Positions 45,245 to 55,368 of a stretch of 64,000 nt of DNA are shown one piece after another. A model generated the notes under the pieces. That model saw only the letters and a program-made list of their open reading frames with translations. It had not been told where the DNA came from and made no database searches. The DNA is from Chryseobacterium indologenes. Lineage in GTDB: Bacteria; Bacteroidota; Bacteroidia; Flavobacteriales; Weeksellaceae. Positions within the stretch are counted from its first letter, which is position 1; each line of letters starts with the position of its first letter. The stretch lies in assembly GCA_016025055.1 (NCBI GenBank), contig CP065590.1:2108001-2172000 (forward strand). Direction: 5' to 3'. The position numbers and the translations under genes are program-made.

Positions 45245-45274
45245 AAAATCGCCTAAATGTAAGGCGATTTTTTT
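45245..45274 (-). terminator. Terminator after the Dps gene
   Basis: 10-bp stem AAAATCGCCT/AGGCGATTTT, 7-nt loop, U tract on the minus strand; also T-rich on the plus side, so possibly bidirectional. Confidence 0.82.
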
Positions 45275-45300
45275 GAAATATTTTGATCGTGTTTCTCAAT

Positions 45301-45777
45301 CTATTTTCCCAGGTAAGAATTATACATCCAGACTTCTTTCTCCTGTTCGGTAATATAATCGCTCATCTGAGAGTTAGTACCCTCATCTCCTGCGGCATCA
45401 GTAATATCTAAAAGCTCTCTCTGAAGATCAAGTACTACTTTGAATGAACTTAAGATTTGTTCAACGCTTTTTGTACCGTCACTTACTTCTTTACTTTCTT
45501 TAATAGTAGCCACTTTCAGGTAATCTGAATAGTTATGTGCCGGAGTAGCCCCTAAAGTCAGGATTCTTTCTGCAATTTCATCAATTTTTAAAACCAGGCT
45601 GTTGTAAAGTTCTTCAAACTTCGGGTGAAGGGTAAAGAACTGGTCTCCTTTAATATTCCAGTGGGATCCCCTTGTATTCTGGTAGAATACCGAATAGTTG
45701 GCCAACAGGACATTTAATTTTTCTGAGATCTTCTTGCAATCGGCTTCTTTTAAGCCAATAATACTAGCATTTTTCAT
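45301..45777 (-). CDS. dps: Dps-family ferritin-like protein
   Basis: Start chosen at 45777 (MKNASIIGL); earlier in-frame ATGs up to 45894 would add a low-quality leader. 158 aa. Ferritin-like four-helix bundle with ferroxidase residues in 'NTRGSHWNIKGDQFFTLHPKFEELY' (His and Asp/Glu) and 'LKIDEIAERILTLG'. It forms dodecamers that store iron and protect DNA against peroxide. A minus-strand TAAATTTG box (45892-45899) could be the -7 element with a ~115-base leader. Confidence 0.92.
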   Translation of the reverse strand: MKNASIIGLKEADCKKISEKLNVLLANYSVFYQNTRGSHWNIKGDQFFTLHPKFEELYNSLVLKIDEIAERILTLGATPAHNYSDYLKVATIKESKEVSDGTKSVEQILSSFKVVLDLQRELLDITDAAGDEGTNSQMSDYITEQEKEVWMYNSYLGK

Positions 45778-46185
45778 ATGTATATATTTATTTTTAAAGG
45801 TCATGATTCGCGTGCCGTCCTCAGGCTTTTCTGATCGTTGGCTGTGAGGTTTTGCGGACAGCAATGCAATATGCTTATTAGTTTTATATCCCAAATTTAC
45901 GAAATATCGTGCCGAACTTCCCTGATTGTTAATAGATGATAACTATAAGAAAGTTTTTTAAAATAGTTTGAATTTATCAGACTTTGTAATTTAGTTGCCT
46001 ATTATATTATTCTACAGGATATTACAGGAATTTTACAGATTCAAGACTTTGGAGATAACAAGGAATTGAAATCGTATCATCCTCCTCATTGTGAATTTTT
46101 AAGAATTACATAATAATATGTTAATATACGCCGGGGTCTGATTTTCTAGCTTTGCATTCGAAAACCACAAATAAATGGGTAAGCT
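45778..46185. other. Intergenic region, 408 bp
   Basis: Carries the candidate -7 boxes of the divergent genes (minus TAAATTTG 45892-45899; plus TAGCTTTG 46147-46154). No other gene, RNA or repeat seen. Confidence 0.4.
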
Positions 46186-47130
46186 ATGAAAAAGATCTTG
46201 TTGTATTTAATGGTGTCAATCTCTATGTTGTCATGCAATAATGATACGGATGCACAAACAAAAACTGCGGATAAATACCAAACAAAAAATGTAGTCCTCC
46301 TTGTTGTTGACGGGCCCCGCATTTCTGAAACCTGGGAAGCTCCCAATAAAGAAAATATTCCAAACAGAGTCAGTCTTCTCAGCCAGGGTGTATTTATCAG
46401 TAATTTTAAAAATAACGGAACTACAAATACAAACCCCGGGCATAGTGCCATGTGCTCAGGAGTCTATGAAAATATTAAAAATAATGGGACGGAATTACCA
46501 GGTTTTCCGTCTGTAATGCAGCAGTGGCTTAAATTCACCGGGGCAGATAAAACAAAAGCCTGGGTTATTGCTTCTAAAGATAAGCTGGAAGTTTTGAACG
46601 ACTGTAAACTGGCAGATTGGAAAGGTAAATTCCAGCCAAGTGTAGATTGCGGAGTGAACGGAAACGGAACAGGATATCGTGATGACCTTATTACAATGAC
46701 GAAAACCAAAGAGGTGATGACGAAATACAGCCCGAATGTTATCGTAATCAATCTTAAAGATGTGGATTCTTATGGCCACGCTAATAACTGGAATGAGTAT
46801 ATCAAAGCTATTAAAACTACAGATGCATCCATTAAAGAAATCTGGGATTACATCCAGTCACAGCCTGCCTATAAAGATAAAACTACACTTATCGTTTCTA
46901 ATGACCATGGCAGACATATTGACGCCAACGGAGGTTTTGCTGAACATGGAGACGATTGTGCAGGATGCAGACATATTGAGTTCTTTGCGATGGGACCTGA
47001 TTTTAAAAAGAATGCAACCATCAGTACAGGAAACTACGAACAAATTGATATTGCAAGTACTATAGCAGAACTTTTAAGACTTCCGATGCAGTATGCAAAA
47101 GGAAAAGTAATTAAAGATGCTTTTAAATAA
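46186..47130 (+). CDS. Alkaline-phosphatase-fold hydrolase, lipoprotein
   Basis: 314 aa. Lipobox MLSC (Cys17). Alkaline phosphatase/phosphodiesterase superfamily metal sites: 'LLVVDGPRISETW' (first Asp), 'TNTNPGHSAMCSG' (Thr/Ser nucleophile region), 'DVDSYGHANNW' (Asp, His), 'VSNDHGRHID' (Asp-His) and 'EHGDDCAGCRHIEFF' (His). It should hydrolyse a phosphate or sulfate ester at the cell surface; substrate unknown. Monocistronic by appearance, before the str promoter. Confidence 0.85.
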   Translation: MKKILLYLMVSISMLSCNNDTDAQTKTADKYQTKNVVLLVVDGPRISETWEAPNKENIPNRVSLLSQGVFISNFKNNGTTNTNPGHSAMCSGVYENIKNNGTELPGFPSVMQQWLKFTGADKTKAWVIASKDKLEVLNDCKLADWKGKFQPSVDCGVNGNGTGYRDDLITMTKTKEVMTKYSPNVIVINLKDVDSYGHANNWNEYIKAIKTTDASIKEIWDYIQSQPAYKDKTTLIVSNDHGRHIDANGGFAEHGDDCAGCRHIEFFAMGPDFKKNATISTGNYEQIDIASTIAELLRLPMQYAKGKVIKDAFK

Positions 47131-47250
47131 TTTTTTTTTGTCTAATCTTCTGATTTAAAAAAGATTCAATAATATAAATAGGATGCAGGTTTCAGCCAGA
47201 TAGGAAAATCAATGTAAAGATTTTCAGGAGAAATAAAAATACATAACTGC

Positions 47251-47280
47251 TTGTCAATTAAAAAAATATTACTATTTTTG
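47251..47280 (+). promoter_or_regulatory. Promoter of the str operon
   Basis: TTG at 47251-47253, exact 19-bp spacer, TATTTTTG at 47273-47280. Textbook Bacteroidota sigma-A promoter, 24 bases before the rpsL start. Confidence 0.85.
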
Positions 47281-47304
47281 CAGCCTAAAATAAAAAGCAA
47301 TTAA

Positions 47305-47718
47305 ATGCCTACTATTCAACAATTAGTAAGAAAAGGAAGAGCCACGCTTGCCAAGAAGAGCAAATCGGCTGCCCTTGATTCTTGTCCACAAAGACGTGGT
47401 GTATGTACGAGAGTATATACGACTACACCTAAGAAACCTAACTCTGCACTTAGAAAAGTAGCAAGGGTAAGACTTTCTAACGGTAAAGAAGTTAACGCCT
47501 ATATCCCGGGCGAAGGACATAATCTTCAAGAGCACTCGATAGTATTGGTTAGAGGCGGAAGGGTGAAAGACCTACCGGGAGTACGTTACCACATCGTAAG
47601 AGGTGCATTAGACACAGCTGGTGTAAATGGAAGAACACAGAGAAGATCTAAGTACGGAGCTAAGAGACCTAAACCAGGACAAGCTGCTGCAGCTCCTGCA
47701 AAAGGAAAGAAAAAATAA
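47305..47718 (+). CDS. rpsL: 30S ribosomal protein S12
   Basis: 137 aa. '[12 protein letters not shown]' start, the decoding-site motif '[18 protein letters not shown]' and '[15 protein letters not shown]'. The lysines at the positions whose change gives streptomycin resistance (in PKKPN and GRVKD) are wild type. The C-terminal tail '[15 protein letters not shown]' is a short extension common in Bacteroidota. First gene of rpsL-rpsG-fusA-rpsJ. Confidence 0.98.
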   Translation: MPTIQQLVRKGRATLAKKSKSAALDSCPQRRGVCTRVYTTTPKKPNSALRKVARVRLSNGKEVNAYIPGEGHNLQEHSIVLVRGGRVKDLPGVRYHIVRGALDTAGVNGRTQRRSKYGAKRPKPGQAAAAPAKGKKK

Positions 47719-47741
47719 TCATTAAATAAGGTACAAAAGCA

Positions 47742-48218
47742 ATGAGAAAGACAAAAGCGAAAAAAAGACCGTTGTTACCAGATCCGAAGTTTAATGATCA
47801 ATTGGTAACGAGATTCGTAAACAACTTAATGCTAGACGGTAAGAAGTCTATCGCATTCAAAATTTTCTATGATGCATTAGATATCGTAGAAACTAAAAAA
47901 GGAGAAACTGAGAAAACAGCCCTTGAAATCTGGAAAGATGCATTAACAAACGTTATGCCTCACGTAGAAGTACGTTCTAGAAGAGTAGGTGGAGCTAACT
48001 TCCAGATTCCTATGCCAATCAGAGCTGACAGAAAAATTTCTATGGCAATGAAATGGTTAATTAGCTACTCTAAAAAGAGAAATGATAAGTCTATGGCTTT
48101 GAAATTAGCTAATGAAGTTGTAGCTGCTTCAAGAGAAGAAGGTGCAGCTTTCAAAAAGAAAACTGATACTCACAAAATGGCGGAAGCTAACAAAGCGTTT
48201 TCACACTTTAAATTCTAA
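47742..48218 (+). CDS. rpsG: 30S ribosomal protein S7
   Basis: 158 aa. '[21 protein letters not shown]' start and '[13 protein letters not shown]' and '[19 protein letters not shown]' identify S7, the primary assembly protein of the 30S head; it contacts the E site and mRNA. 23 bp after rpsL, 6 bp before fusA. In many bacteria S7 is the feedback repressor of the str operon; whether this applies here is not visible. Confidence 0.98.
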   Translation: MRKTKAKKRPLLPDPKFNDQLVTRFVNNLMLDGKKSIAFKIFYDALDIVETKKGETEKTALEIWKDALTNVMPHVEVRSRRVGGANFQIPMPIRADRKISMAMKWLISYSKKRNDKSMALKLANEVVAASREEGAAFKKKTDTHKMAEANKAFSHFKF

Positions 48219-48224
48219 TCTGAA

Positions 48225-50342
48225 ATGGGTAGAGATCTTAAATTTACAAGAAATATTGGTATTGCTGCTCACATTGATGCGGGTAAAACTACCACTACAG
48301 AAAGGATTTTATTCTATACAGGTGTAAACCACAAAATTGGAGAGGTTCACGACGGTGCTTCTACGATGGACTGGATGGAGCAGGAAGCAGAAAGAGGTAT
48401 TACTATTACTTCTGCAGCGACTACTTGTTCTTGGAACTTTCCAACAGATCAAGGAAAACCTGTTGCTGATACTAAACCTTACCACTTCAACATCATCGAT
48501 ACACCGGGACACGTTGACTTCACCGTAGAAGTAAACAGATCTTTAAGAGTATTGGATGGATTGGTATTCTTATTCTCTGCAGTAGATGGAGTAGAGCCTC
48601 AGTCTGAAACAAACTGGAGACTTGCTGACAACTACAAAGTTGCGAGAATGGGATTCGTAAACAAAATGGACAGACAAGGTGCTGACTTCCTTAACGTGGT
48701 AAACCAGGTTAAAGAAATGTTAGGATCTAACGCAGTTCCAATCGTTTTACCAATCGGTGCTGAAGAAGATTTCAAAGGTGTTGTTGACTTAATTAAAAAC
48801 AGAGCGATCATCTGGGATGAAGCTGGACAAGGTGCTACTTTCGAGGTAGTTCCAATTCCTGAAGACATGAAAGATGAAGTTCTTGAATACAGAGAGAAAT
48901 TAGTAGAAGCTGTTTCTGAGTATGATGAAACTTTGATGGAGAAATTCTTCGAAGATCCGGATTCAATTACAGAAGAAGAAATCAATGCTGCATTGAGAGC
49001 TGCTACTATCGATTTATCTATTATCCCAATGACTTGTGGTTCTTCGTTCAAGAACAAAGGAGTACAGTTTATGTTGGATGCAGTATGTAAATACTTGCCT
49101 TCTCCATTGGATAAAGATGATATTAAAGGTACTGACCCAAGAACAGACGCTGAAATTACAAGAAAGCCATCTGTAGATGAGCCTTTCTCTGCTCTGGCAT
49201 TTAAGATTGCTACTGACCCGTTCGTGGGAAGATTAGCATTCTTCAGAGCATACTCTGGAAGACTGGATGCTGGTTCTTATATCTTGAACACTCGTTCAGG
49301 AGATAAAGAAAGAATCTCTAGAATCTATCAGATGCACGCTAACAAACAAAACCCGGTAGAATATATTGAAGCTGGTGATATTGGTGCAGCGGTAGGATTC
49401 AAGTCTATCAAAACTGGTGATACAATGTGTGACGAGAAAAACCCAATCGTTCTTGAATCGATGGTTTTCCCTGATCCGGTAATTGGTATCGCTGTTGAGC
49501 CTAAAACTAAAGCTGACCAGGATAAAATGGGTAACGCTCTAGCTAAATTGGCTGAAGAAGATCCAACGTTTACTGTTAGAACTGACGAGGCTTCTGGACA
49601 AACGATCATCTCTGGTATGGGTGAGCTTCACTTAGATATCATTGTAGACCGTATGAAGAGAGAATTCAAGGTTGAAGTAAACCAAGGACAACCTCAGGTA
49701 GAGTACAAAGAAAACTTAACAAAAGTTGCTCAACACAGAGAAGTTTACAAAAAACAATCTGGTGGTAAGGGTAAATTTGCTGACATTGTATTTGAACTAG
49801 GACCTGCAGACGAAGGTAAAGTTGGTTTAGAATTCATCAATGAGATCAAAGGTGGTAACGTTCCTAGAGAATTCGTTCCTGCAATTGAGAAAGGATTTAA
49901 AGCTGCAATGAAGAACGGTCCATTGGCTGGTTTCGAAGTTGAAGGTATTAAAGTTACTCTTAAAGATGGATCTTTCCACGCGGTGGATTCTGACGCTCTT
50001 TCTTTCGAAATGGCTGCTAAGTTAGGATTTAAAGAAGCGGGACGTGCTGCTAAGCCAGTAATTATGGAGCCTATCATGAAACTGGAAGTTGTAACTCCGG
50101 AAGAATACATGGGTAACATCATTGGTGACCTTAACAAAAGAAGAGGTACTATCAGTGGTCAGGAAGAAAAGAACGGTGCTGTTGTAATCAAAGGTTCTGT
50201 TCCACTTTCTGAAATGTTTGGATACGTAACAACTCTAAGAACACTTTCATCAGGAAGAGCTACTTCTTCTATGGAATTAGAGAAGTACCAGGCTACTCCA
50301 CAAAACGTTGCTGAAGAAATCATAGCTAAAGCAAAAGGTTAA
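48225..50342 (+). CDS. fusA: Elongation factor G
   Basis: 705 aa. GTPase domain with P-loop '[15 protein letters not shown]', switch II '[12 protein letters not shown]', '[10 protein letters not shown]', then domains II-V ('[21 protein letters not shown]', '[20 protein letters not shown]', '[22 protein letters not shown]'). Catalyses GTP-driven ribosomal translocation. The coding sequence is rich in preferred codons (e.g. GGT/GCT/AGA), in line with high expression. No frameshift despite many A runs. 16 bp before rpsJ. Confidence 0.98.
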   Translation: MGRDLKFTRNIGIAAHIDAGKTTTTERILFYTGVNHKIGEVHDGASTMDWMEQEAERGITITSAATTCSWNFPTDQGKPVADTKPYHFNIIDTPGHVDFTVEVNRSLRVLDGLVFLFSAVDGVEPQSETNWRLADNYKVARMGFVNKMDRQGADFLNVVNQVKEMLGSNAVPIVLPIGAEEDFKGVVDLIKNRAIIWDEAGQGATFEVVPIPEDMKDEVLEYREKLVEAVSEYDETLMEKFFEDPDSITEEEINAALRAATIDLSIIPMTCGSSFKNKGVQFMLDAVCKYLPSPLDKDDIKGTDPRTDAEITRKPSVDEPFSALAFKIATDPFVGRLAFFRAYSGRLDAGSYILNTRSGDKERISRIYQMHANKQNPVEYIEAGDIGAAVGFKSIKTGDTMCDEKNPIVLESMVFPDPVIGIAVEPKTKADQDKMGNALAKLAEEDPTFTVRTDEASGQTIISGMGELHLDIIVDRMKREFKVEVNQGQPQVEYKENLTKVAQHREVYKKQSGGKGKFADIVFELGPADEGKVGLEFINEIKGGNVPREFVPAIEKGFKAAMKNGPLAGFEVEGIKVTLKDGSFHAVDSDALSFEMAAKLGFKEAGRAAKPVIMEPIMKLEVVTPEEYMGNIIGDLNKRRGTISGQEEKNGAVVIKGSVPLSEMFGYVTTLRTLSSGRATSSMELEKYQATPQNVAEEIIAKAKG

Positions 50343-50358
50343 TTTTTAAATTAAAGAA

Positions 50359-50664
50359 ATGTCACAAAGAATCAGAATAAAACTAAAATCTTACGATTAC
50401 AACTTGGTAGACAAGTCTGCTGAGAAAATCGTAAAAACGGTAAAGGCTACTGGTGCTGTTGTAAACGGTCCAATTCCATTGCCAACAAATAAGAGAATCT
50501 TCACAGTGTTGAGATCTCCGCACGTAAACAAGAAGGCTAGAGAGCAGTTCCAGTTATCAGCTCACAAGAGACTAATGGATATCTACTCTTCTTCTTCTAA
50601 AACTGTTGATGCTCTAATGAAATTAGAACTTCCTTCAGGAGTAGACGTTGAAATTAAAGTGTGA
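50359..50664 (+). CDS. rpsJ: 30S ribosomal protein S10
   Basis: 101 aa. '[20 protein letters not shown]' start, '[28 protein letters not shown]' body. S10 of the small-subunit head; also NusE in antitermination. In many Bacteroidota it is followed directly by rplC of the S10 operon, but here a strong terminator follows at 50692 and the next gene is a TonB receptor. Confidence 0.98.
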   Translation: MSQRIRIKLKSYDYNLVDKSAEKIVKTVKATGAVVNGPIPLPTNKRIFTVLRSPHVNKKAREQFQLSAHKRLMDIYSSSSKTVDALMKLELPSGVDVEIKV

Positions 50665-50691
50665 TAATTGCATACTTTGCAATGATTATAG

Positions 50692-50724
50692 AATCCGTTC
50701 CTATTTTAGGAACGGATTTTTTTT
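50692..50724 (+). terminator. Rho-independent terminator of the str operon
   Basis: 11-bp stem AATCCGTTCCT/AGGAACGGATT, 5-nt loop, then a run of T; 28 bases after rpsJ. Confidence 0.93.
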
Positions 50725-50947
50725 GCTATAAAAAGTCTCAGAATATTTAAAATAGAAGGTTGAAGTTATAAAACTTTACTTTTTTTCAATTTAATGATCC
50801 GTAACCATAAAGCAGGTTTTAAGTGGTATAACTATTCATCTGGTTAATAGATTGTGTTATTTTGAATGTTTCTAAATAACACTTTATGATCTGATATTGA
50901 TTAGTCTTTTGTGGGTGACATATGTCACTTTACATTGTTTATTTAGA

Positions 50948-53233
50948 ATGAATAAAAACAATAAATTTGCAAAAAATTATCAGATGAATAAAGTAGTATC
51001 CTTTTCTCTGCTTGTATTGGGTGGGGTTTTTGTAAACGCACAGAAAGTGAATGATTCTATTAAGAAGTCAAAAGACATTGAAGAAGTAGAATTATTTGGT
51101 GAAAGAAAAAAACAGCCGCAAGGTTTAGATGCAATTACCAGATTGCCATTGAAAACCAGAGATCAGATTCAGAGTATTTCTGTAATCTCTCACAAAGCAA
51201 TCGAAGAATTGGGTGCGCTTACCGTTACAGATGTTGCTAAAAACGTACCTGGAGTAACGTTATTCTCAAGTTATGGAGGTGGTAACGAAAGTATGTCTAT
51301 CAGGGGATACCGTGGTGTTCCCGTATTGAAAAACGGAGTTCAGATGGATTCGGACTTCCGTACTGCAGGAATGATGACAGATATGCAGGGAGTTGAAAGT
51401 ATCCAGGTCATCAAAGGTTCTGCTGCAGTTAGTCAGGGAATCGGAAATGGTCTAGGATCTGCCGGTGGAGTTATCAACGTGGTGACAAAAAGACCCCAGT
51501 TCATTGATCAGACTAACGTAGGGTTCCGTTATGGGAGCTGGGATTTTTACAGACCTACCGTAGACTTCCAGAGAGTGTTGGATTCTCAGGGTAAAGTGGC
51601 GGTAAGATTCAATGGTGCTTATCAGAACAACAATTCTTTTAGAAGCCATGTTTCAGGAGAAAGAATATATGTCAATCCTTCAGTGGCTTTCCGTCCGGAT
51701 GATAAAACGTTAATCAATGTGGAGATGGACTATCTTCATGATAAAAGAACTCCGGATAGAGGAACTATCAACGCTGCTCCCGGAAATGTGGAAGCATTAT
51801 ACCATATGCCAAAAGGTAAATTTTTAGGATATGCCTCCGACTATATGAAAACGCAGACCTATAACTTCTCCACTACAGCAGTAAGACAGCTTACCGATAA
51901 ACTAAAACTAAGGGTTGCTTATGTGAATTCTGTTACCAATACAGATAACTTAGCTTCATCCATTGCTCTGCCTAAGGGAGAAACAAATTATAATATTAGA
52001 CAACGTACCATTGGAAGATCCGAATCTGAAGATATTAACAGAGTTTTACAGTTAGACTTCATTGGAGAAAAAGTTAAAACAGGAATTATCAATCACACTT
52101 TCCAGGTAGGATTTGACTGGAGGGAGACCGAAACTTCTTCGGTAGCATATAATATTTATGGTAACGGAAAGTTAATCACTGCTCCTACCTTATTGATCGA
52201 TAATAAAGCATTCCAATCTATTCCATTAGATCGTTTTGATGTTGTTAATGGTACTATTCCTAATCAGCTTCCGGTTGAGTTAAGCTTTGAGGCATTAGGT
52301 CGTTCCAATCCTATCTTGACACCAAGTATCGGAGCAATGGCTCAGGATGTAATGTCAATAGGTAAATATGTGAAAGCTCACTTAGGAATTCGTTACAGCA
52401 GATTAAATGGTTCCTCAAGTCAAACGGTTGATACCTGGAACCCATCTTTTGGATTAATTGTTTCTCCTATTGAAAATATTAATGTTTTCGGATCATATAC
52501 AACCACCACTTCGTTAAGAGCAGCTAATAATATTCTTCAGGCAGGTGGATTTGTAGGGGCATCACATACTAAACAATGGGAAGCAGGAATTAAATCTGAC
52601 TGGTTTAATGAGCGTTTGAGATTTAACGTGACGTGGTTCGATATTAACACAGAAAATTTATCATTTCAGATATTGGATGATAACTACCAGCCGATCAGAG
52701 ATGCTAATAAAAATGTATTGTACGGATTGGCAGGTAATTTGAGAAGAAAAGGTTTGGAAGTAGAGTTGATCGGAAGAATCCTACCCAATTTACAAGTAAT
52801 GTCAGGATGGGCTTATCTTGATGCTCAATATCAGGACAGTCCTGCATACGTAAACGGTTCAAGACCGATGAATGCACCAAAACACACGGCTAATGCATGG
52901 TTAAATTATAAATTTAATACAGGAATTCTGGATGGGGTAGATGTAGGTGCCGGAATTTATTATGTGGGAAGCCGTCCGGTAGATGAGTGGACCCAGAAAA
53001 CGTTTACTGCCGGACACGTAAATAGTGTACAACCCGGTGTACAGCCATTCGATATGCCGGAATATACTACGGTAGATGCTCAGGTAGGATATACCCTGAA
53101 AAACGGAATGGGGCTGAGAGTATTCTTCAACAACATTTTTGATAGAGTAGGATATAGTTCTTATTTCAGAGGTGGATACATCGACCAGATTCAGCCTAGA
53201 AACTTTGCGGTACAGGTTAACTATAAATTCTAA
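50948..53233 (+). CDS. TonB-dependent siderophore receptor
   Basis: Starts at 50948 (MNKNNKFA) or 50984 (MNKVVSFSLL); the second puts the signal peptide (..GGVFVNA-QK) at the N-terminus. About 750-760 aa. Plug domain (~65-190) with 'IQSISVISHKAIEELGALTVTDVAKNVPGV' character, 'SMSIRGYRGVPVLKNG' and 'VQVIKGSAAVSQG'; a barrel follows, ending in 'FNNIFDRVGYSSYFRGGYI..FAVQVNYKF' with C-terminal Phe. FhuA/FpvA/FecA-like class, which imports ferric siderophores. Next to a lipoprotein, a PepSY membrane protein and an iron permease, so iron uptake is well supported. Confidence 0.9.
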   Translation: MNKNNKFAKNYQMNKVVSFSLLVLGGVFVNAQKVNDSIKKSKDIEEVELFGERKKQPQGLDAITRLPLKTRDQIQSISVISHKAIEELGALTVTDVAKNVPGVTLFSSYGGGNESMSIRGYRGVPVLKNGVQMDSDFRTAGMMTDMQGVESIQVIKGSAAVSQGIGNGLGSAGGVINVVTKRPQFIDQTNVGFRYGSWDFYRPTVDFQRVLDSQGKVAVRFNGAYQNNNSFRSHVSGERIYVNPSVAFRPDDKTLINVEMDYLHDKRTPDRGTINAAPGNVEALYHMPKGKFLGYASDYMKTQTYNFSTTAVRQLTDKLKLRVAYVNSVTNTDNLASSIALPKGETNYNIRQRTIGRSESEDINRVLQLDFIGEKVKTGIINHTFQVGFDWRETETSSVAYNIYGNGKLITAPTLLIDNKAFQSIPLDRFDVVNGTIPNQLPVELSFEALGRSNPILTPSIGAMAQDVMSIGKYVKAHLGIRYSRLNGSSSQTVDTWNPSFGLIVSPIENINVFGSYTTTTSLRAANNILQAGGFVGASHTKQWEAGIKSDWFNERLRFNVTWFDINTENLSFQILDDNYQPIRDANKNVLYGLAGNLRRKGLEVELIGRILPNLQVMSGWAYLDAQYQDSPAYVNGSRPMNAPKHTANAWLNYKFNTGILDGVDVGAGIYYVGSRPVDEWTQKTFTAGHVNSVQPGVQPFDMPEYTTVDAQVGYTLKNGMGLRVFFNNIFDRVGYSSYFRGGYIDQIQPRNFAVQVNYKF

Positions 53234-53250
53234 TCAACAAAATCATTCAT

Positions 53251-53867
53251 ATGAAAAGTGTAAAAACATTATGTATAGCTGTAGCTCTTGGAGCAGTTGC
53301 TATGTCATGCTCAGGAGATAAGAAAAAAGGAATCGACTATAACCAGTTCAAAACCAAAGTACAGCTTACTCCCGATCAGACGAAGAGTTTTGATGAAATC
53401 ACCAAAAAATACCAGGACCTTCAGGAACAAAACTTCCAGGCTGCGAAAGCACAGGGAGGAAATATGGACCGTGTGGCTCTGGGAATTAAAAATGAAGAGT
53501 TGAGAGCCCAGCAGTCAATAGAAATGGCTAAGGTTTTGGATGGTCCTCAGATGGAACAATTCAACAAGTTCGTTGATGAAAATTCCAGAAAGAGACCAAG
53601 ATACGATAATGCCTTATTGCAAAGAATCAAAACGGAAGCTCAACTTTCAGAGGACGAATTCAAAGTAGTAAACGCTGCCAATGATGCATTTGAAAAAGCT
53701 TTTAATGATGCTCATGATGTGTACCACGGAAACAATGACCTGGCAAAAGAATACTGGGACAAATTCGATGCACAAAGAAAAGCGGCTATTCAAAAGCATT
53801 AACCCCTGAACACTATACAAAATTCGAGGAGATTGTAAAAGATGTTCAGTTTAAAGGAAGAAAATAA
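53251..53867 (+). CDS. Lipoprotein of the iron cluster with LTPxQ repeats, frameshifted near the end
   Basis: Lipobox AMSC (Cys20). As read it stops at 53802 after 'AAIQKH'; with A5 instead of A4 at 53792-53795 it continues as 'IQKALTPEHYTKFEEIVKDV' and stops at 53867, ~205 aa. Helical, charged protein with repeats of the type 'VQLTPDQTKSFDEITKKYQ', 'AQLSEDEFK' and 'ALTPEHYTKFEE', similar in style to Spy/CpxP-like periplasmic helical proteins. 17 bp after the receptor gene. Role unknown; a metal- or protein-binding envelope factor is possible. Confidence 0.7.
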
Positions 53868-53990
53868 TATGTTTTAAGTTTTGAATGCAGGAAAAAGAGA
53901 TGTTTTGTAAAATAAACGTTTTTTTTGACCGGCTTCACTCAGAATCATATTAACTTTTTTAATTTATTCATATCAATTTTAATTTTGGAA

Positions 53991-54023
53991 AACATTAAGA
54001 CGGTAACGCGTCTTAATGTTTTT
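53991..54023 (+). terminator. Hairpin with T run just before the PepSY gene
   Basis: 12-bp stem AACATTAAGACG/CGTCTTAATGTT, 6-nt loop and five T, only 16 bases before ATG 54039. It may be a terminator of the receptor unit or an attenuator for the next gene. Confidence 0.75.
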
Positions 54024-54038
54024 GCTATTAAGCCCCCT

Positions 54039-55241
54039 ATGAAATTATTACTTAAAAGTCTTTACAGGAAAAAAAGGAAAAATGAATCTGTCACTAAGTA
54101 TCTGATGTGGCTGATGCACCTGTGGCTGGGTCTTTTATCAAGTATTATTGTTTTTGTGATGTGCCTTACCGGTTGTCTGTATGCCTTTAAAAATCAGGTT
54201 ATCGATTTTAGCAACAGGGATAAAGTGTATATCAGTGCAACGGCTGAAAAAACTAAAAATGCTGACTTGATTCAGGCCGAACTGTTAAGAGAGAACAAAC
54301 AATTAACGTCTTTACTGATTCCTGCAGACAAAGGAAGAAGTTACGTCATCGGCTACCGTGAAAATCAACTGGACAAAAGTGCTTATTATAATCAATACAC
54401 AGGAGAGTTGCTGGGCCAGGCTGATGTTGGTTCCGGTCGTTTCTTTGAACTTGTACTCGATCTCCACAGAAACCTTATGTTGGGTAATGTGGGAAGACAG
54501 ATTGTAGGAGCATCGGTACTGATCTTTTGTATCCTGTTGATCTCAGGGTTGATATTATGGTTGCCCAAAAAGCTGAAGTTTTTGAAACAGGGCTTAACGG
54601 TAATGTGGAAAGCAAAGTTTCAACGCGTTAATTATGACCTGCACAATACCCTTGGTTTTTATACCTTTCTGATGCTTTTCTTTATGGCTGTCACCGGATT
54701 ATATGTTACCTATCCATGGGTGAAGAATGGTCTTATTGTAGGGCTTGGAGGAACATCGATAGATAATATTGCTCAAGAGAAAGATAATGCAGATGATCCT
54801 TTCGGAGGACTTTTGGAAGATATGCTTCAAAAGCAGGATGAAAAGAAAAACCTCAAGAATTCTGCTTCAGCATCCATTGATATGATTTTACATCTTGCTG
54901 ACCAGCATTTGCCTTATAAAGCTGTTACCAGCGTAGAACTTCCCAATAAAGAAAATCCGAGATATGTTGTCATTAAAACCAATACTCAGAACGCTTTGGG
55001 GATGATGTTTCCCGATGAAGTAACTTTTGATAAAACAGGAGTTTTCAAAACGAAAGAATTATTTTCAGACAAACCCCTGAACAAGCAGTTTACTGCTTTG
55101 GCAAAACCTCTGCATACGGGGGAAATCATGGGATTACCAAGCATCATTATTTATTGTATTGTATCCCTCATCGGATGCTCTCTGCCGGTGACGGGATTCC
55201 TGATATGGTGGCACAGGTACAGCAAGATGAACAATACATAG
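54039..55241 (+). CDS. PepSY-associated transmembrane protein
   Basis: Start chosen at 54039 (MKLLLKSLYRKKRK), directly before the first helix; an open frame to 53925 runs over a hairpin and is unlikely. 400 aa. Four helices typical of PepSY_TM proteins: 'MWLMHLWLGLLSSIIVFVMCLTG', 'VGASVLIFCILLISGLILWLP', 'LHNTLGFYTFLMLFFMAVTGLYV' and 'IMGLPSIIIYCIVSLIGCSLPVTGFLIWW'. The His/Trp in 'HLWLG', 'HNTLGFY' and 'LHTGEIMG' are conserved, and members act as ferric-siderophore reductases or iron-regulated redox proteins. Fits the siderophore receptor just upstream. Confidence 0.85.
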   Translation: MKLLLKSLYRKKRKNESVTKYLMWLMHLWLGLLSSIIVFVMCLTGCLYAFKNQVIDFSNRDKVYISATAEKTKNADLIQAELLRENKQLTSLLIPADKGRSYVIGYRENQLDKSAYYNQYTGELLGQADVGSGRFFELVLDLHRNLMLGNVGRQIVGASVLIFCILLISGLILWLPKKLKFLKQGLTVMWKAKFQRVNYDLHNTLGFYTFLMLFFMAVTGLYVTYPWVKNGLIVGLGGTSIDNIAQEKDNADDPFGGLLEDMLQKQDEKKNLKNSASASIDMILHLADQHLPYKAVTSVELPNKENPRYVVIKTNTQNALGMMFPDEVTFDKTGVFKTKELFSDKPLNKQFTALAKPLHTGEIMGLPSIIIYCIVSLIGCSLPVTGFLIWWHRYSKMNNT

Positions 55242-55368
55242 ATCAGCTGGAAAAATTAAAGAGGAGTTTTTTAACTTCTCTTTTCTGTTTTTATATACCT
55301 CATTTTTTATTTTTGTTTCATCAGATTCATGTTAATTTTATACATTTATTAGAAGAAAAATAAATAGT

